Under the pieces are notes generated by a model that was not told the DNA's origin, ran no database searches, and saw nothing but the letters and a program-made list of their open reading frames with translations. Of a stretch of DNA of 64,000 bases, positions 17,944-25,958 are shown piece by piece (the stretch's first letter is position 1; every line of letters begins with the position of its first letter). The position numbers and the translations under genes were made by a program. Origin of the DNA: Enterococcus mundtii (GTDB taxonomy: Bacteria > Bacillota > Bacilli > Lactobacillales > Enterococcaceae); the NCBI RefSeq assembly GCF_013394305.1, contig NZ_AP019810.1:186001-250000 (forward strand). Reading direction: 5' to 3'.

Positions 17944-17984
17944 AAAAAAATTCCTCCTTAGATTGCGTAGTAGATAAAGACCTG

Positions 17985-18262
17985 ATGAAAACAAAAAAAC
18001 ACTCATCCCTTTTGCCAAGTCTTGACAAAAGGGACGAATGCGTCGTGTTACCACCCTTATTTGCATTATCCTCACAAATAATGCCTCAACGATACTATCA
18101 GATATCCGGCGAGTTAACGGTCGCAGTCCGGTTTTACTCATTTACTAGTAAAACAAGCTCCAAGTTCATCTTCACTAAGGTTTCTGGTCTCCTTTTTCAC
18201 CCACCGGAGTCTCTTTTTACCGTTGACCGTTAGTTACTCTTCTCTTCTACGCTTTGATATTG
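17985..18262 (-). promoter_or_regulatory. T-box leader, probably tRNA-Met responsive
   Basis: On the minus strand, the T-box core AAGGGTGGTAACACG (18044-18058) is followed by a terminator (CGTCCCTTTT / AAAAGGGATG, 18004-18037) and a T run (17985-18003). Upstream lies Stem I with a candidate specifier AUG at 18167-18169 in GAAGATGAAC. Uncharged tRNA-Met would favour the antiterminator and switch on the MetE-like gene. The T-box core is certain; the specifier is inferred. Confidence 0.85.
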
Positions 18263-18268
18263 TCAATT

Positions 18269-18297
18269 ACTATCCCATGTTTACTTCCGAATGTCAA
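18269..18297 (-). promoter_or_regulatory. Promoter of the T-box transcript
   Basis: TTGACA (18292-18297) and GATAGT (18269-18274) with a 17-bp spacer, just behind the MerR gene stop and ahead of the T-box leader. Confidence 0.55.
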
Positions 18298-18303
18298 CTA
18301 ATC

Positions 18304-19068
18304 CTACTTTCCCTCATTCACTTCGATCCAAGCTCGGTAATATTCAAAGGAAATCTTTTCCTTTGTCGTATGGGTCAACAAGTATTGACCAATCGTTTGT
18401 CCTAATCGATAGCCTTGCTTTTGCAACCTGTCTTTTACTTCAGATAGATTATTATTTTTTGTGTTGTTCACTTCGACTTTTAGTAGAAATCGCACGTACT
18501 TTTTCGCAGGATCATTCTGCCAGATCGTCTGTGAACCTGGGAGTTCTTTCGTGTGCTTGTCCGTACAGAACCCATAAATACTATTCTGATTATTTTCTGG
18601 AAAATAAATCACGAAACTTGAATAATTTTTTAGATATTCCTTTGAATATAAGAGGTCATCAGATGCTGCCACGACGATTTTTTGAAAGGGAATTTCTTCT
18701 TCAGGAAATTTATCTGGTTCACTATCGATCATTTCTTTCAACTGTTTTTTTCTTGATAATACTTCTTTATGTTTTTGTTCTAAGATTTTTTTCTCATGAT
18801 CCAAACGCTGTTCCGTTTCAGCTAAAATGTCGTACATCTCATTTAACGATTTACTATATAGATTTTTCATTTGCTTCATGGGAATATCGAGTTTTCGATA
18901 AAAATTGATGTCATATACTTGAAAAATAGCATCGATATCAAACAACCGATACCCGTTTTCCTCTTCTCTTGCTGCATGGATCAACCCTTCTGCATCCCAA
19001 TACCGAATGGTTGATCGAGAGATATCCAATAACTCCGATACTTCCCCAATCGAATACAATCGTTTCAT
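18304..19068 (-). CDS. MerR-family transcriptional regulator
   Basis: A 254-residue protein from ATG at 19068 (MKRLYSIGEV), with GAGGTG seven bases upstream; a GTG three codons earlier is less likely. An N-terminal MerR winged helix (IGEVSELLDISRSTIRYWDAEGLI, in about residues 5-28) is followed by a long coiled coil (about 80-125) and a C-terminal ligand-type domain of some 130 residues (ASDDLLYSKEYLKNYSSFVI). It is divergent from a heterodimeric ABC exporter whose promoter has MerR features, so it should activate that exporter when it binds a drug or cell-envelope agent. The layout resembles ChlR with EfrEF in E. faecalis (from memory), which responds to chlorhexidine. Confidence 0.88.
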   Translation of the reverse strand: MKRLYSIGEVSELLDISRSTIRYWDAEGLIHAAREEENGYRLFDIDAIFQVYDINFYRKLDIPMKQMKNLYSKSLNEMYDILAETEQRLDHEKKILEQKHKEVLSRKKQLKEMIDSEPDKFPEEEIPFQKIVVAASDDLLYSKEYLKNYSSFVIYFPENNQNSIYGFCTDKHTKELPGSQTIWQNDPAKKYVRFLLKVEVNNTKNNNLSEVKDRLQKQGYRLGQTIGQYLLTHTTKEKISFEYYRAWIEVNEGK

Positions 19069-19104
19069 ACCTTTCACCTCAATGATAGTTTATGCTTTTT
19101 CTTC

Positions 19105-19135
19105 TTGACCTTCAAGTAACTTTAAGGTGTAGAAT
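19105..19135 (+). promoter_or_regulatory. MerR-type promoter of the ABC exporter operon
   Basis: TTGACC (19105-19110) and TAGAAT (19130-19135) are separated by 19 bp, which is over-long in the way MerR activators require. The spacer carries the dyad ACCTTCAAGT-A-ACTTTAAGGT (19108-19128). The transcript would start near 19142, giving a leader of only about 25 bases. Confidence 0.8.
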
Positions 19136-19165
19136 GCGTATTTGTCGGGAAAAGGAGGAAACACA

Positions 19166-20914
19166 ATGACATTATTAAAAACATCTATAAAAAACAATAA
19201 AGGAATTGCTTTACTTACTCTTTTATTTATCTGTTTACAACTGCTAGGAACCCTTGGTGTGCCAAAGTTAGTAGCTGATCTCATAGACACAGGGATTGCA
19301 AGTGGCGAAGTGAAACAAATCCAACAGATTGGAATTCAAATGTTACTTGTTGCTCTATTAGGCTCTTTTGCTGCAGTTGCCTCAAGCTACTGTTCTGCTT
19401 TGTTAGCCGCACGATTTGGCTATCAGACACGAGCAAGTTTTTTCAATAAATTCCAACAATTGTCGATGAAAGATGTCGATCAATTTAATACCGGTTCACT
19501 ATTGACCAGGATGACCAATGACGTAGATAACGTCCAACAAATGATCGTCATGTTCTGTCAGATGATCATCCCTGCACCAATTATTTCATTATTTACGATT
19601 CTGATGATGTTGGAGCATTCCGTCAAGTTGACATTGATTACGTTAGGCTCGATCTTCATCTATGCGCTGATCACGTATTATTTGATGAAAAAAGGAACCC
19701 CTTTATCTTTGAGTATTCAACCGAAGATGGATCGTGTCACGACAACGTTGCGTGAATTCTTTACAGGTGTCAATATGATCCGTGCCTTCAACAATCAAGA
19801 CTATGAAGAAAAAAGAACAAATGAAACCTTTGAAAATTACGCGCAACAGATGATCCGAGTCAATCGAATCTTTGCTTGGGTCACACCGATCGCCTTTTTA
19901 CTCATGGGTATCGTTTATGCATCCATTTTGTGGTTTGGTGGAGGCTTGGTGGCTAATGGTAGCTTACAAATCGGTATAGTAACTGCCATTGTGGAATATT
20001 CGATGTTGACACTTGCCTATTTAATGATTGCCGCAATGGTTTTTGTTATCGTACCAAAATCAATCTCTTGTCTTAAACGAATCGAAGAAGTATTACAAGC
20101 TGAAATCGAAATCAAAGACCCCGACCAACCAGAAACTTTATCCTTCGATTCAGTCGATGATACTTTCTTATCCTTCGAACATGTGACGTTTCGCTACAAC
20201 GAAAACGCCGATCCTGTATTGGAAGACATTGATTTTATTGTACCAAAAGGAAAAACGACAGCCATTGTTGGTGGAACAGGTTCAGGAAAAAGCACGATTG
20301 CAAAATTACTGTTACGTCTAAACGATATTTCAAATGGACAAATCAAATTCGCAGGCACCCTGATCACAAAAATGAACCAAGAAACGCTTCGAAGCTATAT
20401 TAGTTATGTTCCCCAAAAAGCATTTTTATTTAGTGGAACGATTCGCAGTAATCTATTGATGGGGAACGAACATGCGACAGATGAAGAACTAACCAAAGCA
20501 ATTCGCATCGCACAATTGGATGAAGTATTAGAAAACCTACCGGATCAATTGGACAGCTTTGTGGCTCAAGGCGGAGATAATTATTCTGGCGGCCAAAAGC
20601 AAAGGATGTGTATTGCTAGAGCGTTAGTCAAATCTGCTGAAATCTATGTCTTTGACGATAGTTTCTCTGCATTGGACTATCGAACCGATGCTAAGTTACG
20701 TGGGGCGTTGCAACGTGAAATGACAGATAAAACACTGATTATCATTGCACAACGTCTAAGTACCATCATAAATGCTGATAATATTATCGTTTTAGATGAA
20801 GGACGGATCGTTGGACAAGGCACTCATGAAGAATTGTTGAAAAATAATCGTTCGTATCAAGAATTTGCGAAATCACAAGGTATGTTAAAGGAGGGAGTCG
20901 ATGGAAATGACTAA
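19166..20914 (+). CDS. Heterodimeric ABC multidrug exporter, subunit 1 (degenerate site)
   Basis: Start at 19166 (MTLLKTSIKN) behind AAAAGGAGGAA; an in-frame TTG at 19142 is ignored. The 582-residue half-transporter has a six-helix membrane domain (about 1-310) and a nucleotide-binding domain with Walker A GGTGSGKST and signature YSGGQKQR. The Walker B is VFDDSF, with Asp in place of the catalytic Glu, and the switch residue is Gln (IIAQRLST) in place of His. This is the non-catalytic site pattern of heterodimeric exporters such as LmrCD, BmrCD and TM287/288. It pairs with the gene that starts inside its 3' end. It resembles EfrE. Confidence 0.92.
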   Translation: MTLLKTSIKNNKGIALLTLLFICLQLLGTLGVPKLVADLIDTGIASGEVKQIQQIGIQMLLVALLGSFAAVASSYCSALLAARFGYQTRASFFNKFQQLSMKDVDQFNTGSLLTRMTNDVDNVQQMIVMFCQMIIPAPIISLFTILMMLEHSVKLTLITLGSIFIYALITYYLMKKGTPLSLSIQPKMDRVTTTLREFFTGVNMIRAFNNQDYEEKRTNETFENYAQQMIRVNRIFAWVTPIAFLLMGIVYASILWFGGGLVANGSLQIGIVTAIVEYSMLTLAYLMIAAMVFVIVPKSISCLKRIEEVLQAEIEIKDPDQPETLSFDSVDDTFLSFEHVTFRYNENADPVLEDIDFIVPKGKTTAIVGGTGSGKSTIAKLLLRLNDISNGQIKFAGTLITKMNQETLRSYISYVPQKAFLFSGTIRSNLLMGNEHATDEELTKAIRIAQLDEVLENLPDQLDSFVAQGGDNYSGGQKQRMCIARALVKSAEIYVFDDSFSALDYRTDAKLRGALQREMTDKTLIIIAQRLSTIINADNIIVLDEGRIVGQGTHEELLKNNRSYQEFAKSQGMLKEGVDGND

Positions 20915-22688
20915 AACAACGATAAAAAAACAAAGCTTGAAACGTTTCTGGCGAATGATCCAGCCTGAACATAAAATCTTCTATGGTTCATTACTTTGCA
21001 GCTTGGTCGGTAATACATTAGTCGTTGCTATGCCACTAATCATGGGTATCGGGATCGATCAACTACTCGGGCGGATCAAAGAGGTTGGACTTAACCATAT
21101 GACAGTAACAGATGTAAAAGAAACATTGCTTTTACCAGTGATCCTGTTGATACTCTTCTCCTTACTAAGTAGTATCACTTCCTTTATTCAAGAACGAGCG
21201 ATGGCTTCATTAAGTGAACGAGTGACCTTACGTGTCCGTAAAGAAGTTACAAAAAAATTCAAAGCTCTTCCAATGGCTTTCTATGACCGTCATCAAGTTG
21301 GTGATATCATCAGTCGAACAACTACAGGTTTAAATCAGCTATCACAAGTATTGCTCACAGGGATCAATCAACTTTTCACCTCTCTTGTAACGATCCTATT
21401 AGCTGGTATCATGTTGTTTTACATCGATATCAAATTGACTTTACTTGTTCTTATTTTGATTATGATCAGCACAACTGTTACAACAAAATTCGCAAACAAG
21501 AATAAACAAATTTCTGATCATAACCAAGAAGAACTGGGAGATTTGAATAATAAAGCAGAAGAATATCTAACTGGGAATTTGGTGATCAAAGCCTTCAACC
21601 AACAAGCATTAGCGATTGATGAAGTCAAGAAAGCAAATGAAAAACAATCGCAAGCTTTCAAAAAAGCGCAGTTCATGAATTTTGCGATTTATCCAGCCAT
21701 CCGTTTGATCAATCAATTAGCATTTATCGCAAGTGCGGTCATTGGGGCAATAGCCGTTTTATCTGGTGGGATCACCATTGGTTTCTTACAAGCGTATTTG
21801 CAGTATATCAATCAAATATCAGAACCAATCTCCACTGCTTCATATGTCATCAATTCTGTACAATCAGCCATGGCATCCATCGAACGAATCTTTGAGATCA
21901 TGGATGAACCAGAAGAAGCAATTGATCATGCAGTAGAAAATCCCATCATTGCACCACAAGGAGCAATTGAATTCAAACATGTTCGTTTTGGTTATACATC
22001 AGAAAAACCATTGATGAAAGATGTCAACTTCTCGGTCAAGCCACAACAAACGGTTGCCATCGTTGGGCCAACTGGTGCTGGAAAAACAACTCTTGTCAAT
22101 CTTTTGATGCGTTTTTATGAAATTAATGACGGTCAGATTTTATTCGACGGTCATGACATCACCGATTTGCCGCGCCATGAATTGCGGAATCTATTTGGCA
22201 TGGTACTACAAAATACTTGGTTATTCGAAGGTACTGTTGCAGAAAATATTGCTTACGGCAAAAAAGAAGCAACCAGAGATGAAATCATTCAAGCAGCTAA
22301 AATTGCTCAATGTGATCATTTTATCCGTACGCTGCCACAAGGTTATGACACCATTATCTCAAGCGAAAATGGGTCGATATCTCAAGGGCAACAACAGCTC
22401 TTAACGATTGCACGAGTCATTTTAGCTAATCCTGCAGTCGTCATTTTAGATGAAGCAACGTCAAGTGTCGATACACGTACGGAAGCCTTAATCCAAGAAG
22501 CGATGGATGCTTTAACTAAAAACCGGACCAGCTTTGTGATTGCCCATCGTCTGTCAACGATTGAACATGCGGATATGATCGTAGTGATGCAAAACGGAGA
22601 CATCATTGAAACAGGAACGCATACAGAGCTATTGCAACAACCGACACTTTATGCAAGCTTATACAATAGCCAATTTCAAAATAGTTGA
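20901..22688 (+). CDS. Heterodimeric ABC multidrug exporter, subunit 2
   Basis: A 595-residue half-transporter beginning at ATG 20901, five bases after AAAGGAGGG and overlapping the first subunit gene by 14 bp. Six membrane helices fill the first ~330 residues. The nucleotide-binding domain has Walker A GPTGAGKTT, an intact Walker B VVILDEATSSVD and the switch His in IAHRLST. Its signature is altered to SQGQQQ, which faces the degenerate site of the partner. The pair therefore has one active and one degenerate ATP site. It probably expels cationic drugs or antiseptics under control of the divergent MerR protein. It resembles EfrF. Confidence 0.93.
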   Translation: MEMTKTTIKKQSLKRFWRMIQPEHKIFYGSLLCSLVGNTLVVAMPLIMGIGIDQLLGRIKEVGLNHMTVTDVKETLLLPVILLILFSLLSSITSFIQERAMASLSERVTLRVRKEVTKKFKALPMAFYDRHQVGDIISRTTTGLNQLSQVLLTGINQLFTSLVTILLAGIMLFYIDIKLTLLVLILIMISTTVTTKFANKNKQISDHNQEELGDLNNKAEEYLTGNLVIKAFNQQALAIDEVKKANEKQSQAFKKAQFMNFAIYPAIRLINQLAFIASAVIGAIAVLSGGITIGFLQAYLQYINQISEPISTASYVINSVQSAMASIERIFEIMDEPEEAIDHAVENPIIAPQGAIEFKHVRFGYTSEKPLMKDVNFSVKPQQTVAIVGPTGAGKTTLVNLLMRFYEINDGQILFDGHDITDLPRHELRNLFGMVLQNTWLFEGTVAENIAYGKKEATRDEIIQAAKIAQCDHFIRTLPQGYDTIISSENGSISQGQQQLLTIARVILANPAVVILDEATSSVDTRTEALIQEAMDALTKNRTSFVIAHRLSTIEHADMIVVMQNGDIIETGTHTELLQQPTLYASLYNSQFQNS

Positions 22689-22694
22689 GCGATA

Positions 22695-22742
22695 AAAAAC
22701 CAACTTAGTCTAGGATCACTCCGAAACTAAGTTGGCTTTTTG
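22695..22742. terminator. Bidirectional terminator
   Basis: CCAACTTAGT (22700-22709) pairs with ACTAAGTTGG (22725-22734), flanked by A and T runs on both sides. It serves the exporter operon and the convergent LPXTG gene. Confidence 0.85.
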
Positions 22743-22753
22743 ATTTTAAAGAA

Positions 22754-25700
22754 TCAATCTTTACGATTTTTCTTTTTCTTGTAGATATAGGTTCCGATTG
22801 CTCCTCCAACAAGAGCAAAACCAAGAACGGTTGCACTAGATCGGATCTCACCAGTTTTTGGTAAATTTTTTGCTGCATTTCCTTGGACTTGTTTTTTTGA
22901 GGTTGCAGAGGTGTTGGCTGTTTTCTTTTGCTGAGTATTCCCTCCGCCTGTGTTGGCATTTCCTCCGGCAGTCCCTCGTTTACTCACTGTCACTTGACTT
23001 GTTTCTGAAACTGAACCATTCGTGTAAGTGATCGTATAGGTTCCTTCTTTGTTGGTATCAACATCGCCTGACACCATATTCTGGTCAAATGCGAGAGTGA
23101 ACCCTTCGCGATTTGTTGCGGAGACAAAGCCATCGCTTGGGTCCCACGTATCACCGATATATAATTGAAGATCCTTTGTTACAATCGTTTCTCCGTTTTC
23201 TTTTACAACCACCACAACTTCTTCTGTTGCTCGACCGTTGGTATAAGTCAACGGATAATCGCCAGCTTTAGTTGTATCTACCGTACCACTAACCATGCTT
23301 TCATCAAAAACGATCATTTCCCCATCTTTGTTTGTAGCAGATACAAATTGATCACTTGGCGCCCACTTATCACCGACATAAATGCTGCCATTTTTTGCTT
23401 GGATCGTTTCTCTATTTTCAACCACGGTCACTGTGATTTTTTGAGAGGCTTCTCCATTCGTATAAGTAATGATGAAGTTTCCTGTTCGTCCGGTATCAAC
23501 GGTGCCTGACACCATACTTTCATCAAATGGCAAAGTGTCACCTGCTCTATTGGTCGCTGAGATAAAATTATCGCTTGGATGCCAAACATCCCCTGTGTGG
23601 ATTCTTGAATCGATCGCCTTGATCGCTTCTTGACTAGCAATGACGGTCACTGTGATTTCACGACTGAGTCTCCCAAAAGTATAGGTGATCTTGTACTCAC
23701 CTACTTGTGTCGTATCGACTTCGCCGCTGACCATATTTTCATCAAAGGCAACAGCTTCTCCCGTTTTATCAGTAGCGGAAACAAAATTATCACTTGGTGT
23801 CCAAGCATCCCCTACAATGATCGTCGAATCTGTGACTTTAAGGGTTTCTTGACTTTCTTCGACAGTCACATTGATCTGTTGACTCGCAGATCCATTGGTA
23901 TAAGTCACTGGATAGACTCCTGCTGTCGTCGTATCCACAGTACCACTGACCATACTTTCATCAAAAGGAATTGATTCTCCATTTGGATCGGTCGCTAAGA
24001 CAAAATTGTCGATTGGTTCCCAACTATCACTAACATAAATCGTTGAATCCATTGCGCGGATCGACTCACTAGCGATTGGTTGCCACACATAAGTATCCGC
24101 CATACTATTTTGATAAGTTGTCATCAGTGAAGAGGAGCTTAATACATATTCACCAAGTGGGACATCTTCTGTGCCAGATCCCACATTTTGCCAGTAACCC
24201 GTATGCTCTTCTGTAGCGAGCAACTCTGGAATATTGGTATCGGTTAAAGAATAGAACTGGATACCTAAAGAAATTTTAGATAAGGAGATTGTACCAGCAA
24301 ACATCTCTTGCTGCAATTGCACCTTGCCAGTTTTAAAATGTGATAAATCCAATTCAGTGATATTTTGGCAGTTTCTAAACATTCCTCGCATAAATCGAAG
24401 ATTCTCCGTATCAAAACCACTGACATCGATTGCTTCTAAATTGAGACATTCTGCAAACATAAAACTCATTGTTGTCACGTTAGTAGTTGAAAAGTTCGTA
24501 ACATCTAACGCCGTCAGACCGGAACAACCGAAGAACATATAGTACATGGAAGTCACGTTTTTCGTATCAAAGCGACTAACATCGAGTTCTGTCAAACCGG
24601 AACAGCCATGGAACATATAATGCATGTACATAACGTTGCTCGTATCAAAATGTGTCACATCTAACGCTTGTAATCCCGAACAGCCATGGAACATGAAGGA
24701 CATTTCTGTTGCTTGACTCGTTACAAAACTAGAAAGATCCAGTTGAGCCAATCCGGAACAACCGCGGAACATATGACTGAAATTCGTCACGTTGGCTGTT
24801 TGAAAACCAGTTACATCCAATGTCGTCAAGGCAGAGCAATCATAAAACATGTAGCTCATGTTCGACACGTTCATCGTGTTAAAACTGGATAAATCTAATG
24901 AAGTCAATCCGCCCATCCCATAAAATATATGACTCATTTCAGTGACATTCGCTGTATTGAAGTTGCTTAGATCGAGCGTGCTAACAGAAGACACCCCATT
25001 GAACATATAGTTCATCGAACGAACATTTTGGGTATCAAAAGCTGTAAGATCCAATGAAGTCAGCTGCTGGCACCATGCAAAGAAATAATCCATATTCGTG
25101 ACTTGACTTGTATCTAAACTGGATAAATTCTCGATCGTCGTTAGCTGATTCAAATCAAAAAACAATCCTAATGATTCAGCATTTGCTACCACGGGTCCAG
25201 TAAGAACAATTTTTTTGATGAGTGAACGGTGAGGAAACCAAGGTGCACGAGCCGCCGACGTTGTTTCTCCTAATGTCCCTGCATCTATGTACAATATACC
25301 TTCTTGGTCGATTCGCCATTGGCTGGTACCGAATACGCCAGAATCAACTTGATCATCTACCTCCTGTATCTCACAAACTGTGCGAGCATCTGGATCTGGG
25401 ATCACTGGTTCACTCGCAGCTTTAGTGACTTCTTCTCCAACAGTTGAAGCAACAGTCGAATCCGTAGTCGATTGCTCTGTCACGGTGGTTACATCTGTTG
25501 TCGCTTCCATCGTTGGTTCTGTAGGGGGTTCTGACGGAACAGAGACTGATGATTCTAGGATTTTAGTTTCTTGCTGTTCTTTCGTCTCTTCACTTTTTAT
25601 TGCTTCCATAGTGACGTCTTCAGCTTGTTCTTCAAGCGTCGAAATAGCTACCTCTTCTGTCATTTGTCCACTGTCTAAATGATCAGCAAATGTCGTGATA

Positions 25701-25768
25701 CTCTGTTGGGATGCGTTCATAAGTAATAACATTGAAGCTGTCATTTTTACTATTTTTCTGTGGTCCAT
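22754..25768 (-). CDS. LPXTG-anchored BspA-like leucine-rich surface protein
   Basis: A 1004-residue wall-anchored protein. A signal-peptide-like start (1-30) is followed by a Thr/Glu-rich stretch (about 40-120), about eleven 26-residue BspA/DUF285 leucine-rich repeats (about 216-500; unit LDxxxFxTxNVTxMxxMF), five ~73-residue bacterial Ig-like repeats (about 565-932; core MVSGTVDT and ITYTNG), a linker and the sorting signal LPKTG with hydrophobic tail and KKKKNRKD. Sortase should link it to peptidoglycan. BspA-like repeats bind host or bacterial ligands in other species, so adhesion is likely. It is divergent from an Mga-type regulator, its probable controller. A bidirectional terminator follows. 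Confidence 0.93.
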   Translation of the reverse strand: MDHRKIVKMTASMLLLMNASQQSITTFADHLDSGQMTEEVAISTLEEQAEDVTMEAIKSEETKEQQETKILESSVSVPSEPPTEPTMEATTDVTTVTEQSTTDSTVASTVGEEVTKAASEPVIPDPDARTVCEIQEVDDQVDSGVFGTSQWRIDQEGILYIDAGTLGETTSAARAPWFPHRSLIKKIVLTGPVVANAESLGLFFDLNQLTTIENLSSLDTSQVTNMDYFFAWCQQLTSLDLTAFDTQNVRSMNYMFNGVSSVSTLDLSNFNTANVTEMSHIFYGMGGLTSLDLSSFNTMNVSNMSYMFYDCSALTTLDVTGFQTANVTNFSHMFRGCSGLAQLDLSSFVTSQATEMSFMFHGCSGLQALDVTHFDTSNVMYMHYMFHGCSGLTELDVSRFDTKNVTSMYYMFFGCSGLTALDVTNFSTTNVTTMSFMFAECLNLEAIDVSGFDTENLRFMRGMFRNCQNITELDLSHFKTGKVQLQQEMFAGTISLSKISLGIQFYSLTDTNIPELLATEEHTGYWQNVGSGTEDVPLGEYVLSSSSLMTTYQNSMADTYVWQPIASESIRAMDSTIYVSDSWEPIDNFVLATDPNGESIPFDESMVSGTVDTTTAGVYPVTYTNGSASQQINVTVEESQETLKVTDSTIIVGDAWTPSDNFVSATDKTGEAVAFDENMVSGEVDTTQVGEYKITYTFGRLSREITVTVIASQEAIKAIDSRIHTGDVWHPSDNFISATNRAGDTLPFDESMVSGTVDTGRTGNFIITYTNGEASQKITVTVVENRETIQAKNGSIYVGDKWAPSDQFVSATNKDGEMIVFDESMVSGTVDTTKAGDYPLTYTNGRATEEVVVVVKENGETIVTKDLQLYIGDTWDPSDGFVSATNREGFTLAFDQNMVSGDVDTNKEGTYTITYTNGSVSETSQVTVSKRGTAGGNANTGGGNTQQKKTANTSATSKKQVQGNAAKNLPKTGEIRSSATVLGFALVGGAIGTYIYKKKKNRKD
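22975..24076 (-). repeat. Five Ig-like domain repeats inside the surface protein
   Basis: Five in-frame units of about 73 codons with a shared W-x-PSDxFVSATN...FDxxMVSGxVDT pattern. Codon use differs between units, so the copies are old rather than freshly duplicated. Confidence 0.8.
24270..25123 (-). repeat. BspA-type leucine-rich repeat array inside the surface protein
   Basis: About eleven 26-codon units (78 bp each) with LD(L/V)xxFxTxNV and MF.GCSGL signatures. The FHGCSGL units in the middle are the most alike. Confidence 0.8.
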
Positions 25769-25958
25769 TCCTTATTCAACTCCTCAAATTATAGAAAGAT
25801 AAAAAAACATACAACTAAATTCTAACGTAATCTGTGAAAGAAAATTTTTTATTTTTTTTTTTTTGAAAAAAATATTTGAGAATCGATTTGTATTTCCATA
25901 ATAAGAAAGATAAAATAAAACAATCGAATAAGAGTCACCCAAACGAAAGGAGCAATTA
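25769..25958. other. Divergent control region of the surface protein and mga-like genes
   Basis: A 190-bp AT-rich region with a run of about 20 T residues interrupted once (25845-25864) followed by an A run, which suggests bent DNA. ACGAAAGGAGCAATTA precedes the regulator ATG. No clear operator was read. Confidence 0.4.

Noticed and set aside
18291-18908. Plus-strand frame of 205 codons opposite the MerR gene
   Set aside because: It lies antisense to a well-supported MerR gene, has low-complexity Phe/Leu/Ser content and no ribosome binding site.
23165-23974. Plus-strand open frames of 114 codons over the Ig-like repeats
   Set aside because: They are antisense shadows of the repeat units and have no ribosome binding site.
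22975-25123. Repeat arrays of the surface protein as a possible CRISPR or minisatellite
   Set aside because: The repeats are in-frame protein repeats of 78 and ~220 bp with codon drift, and there are no spacers.
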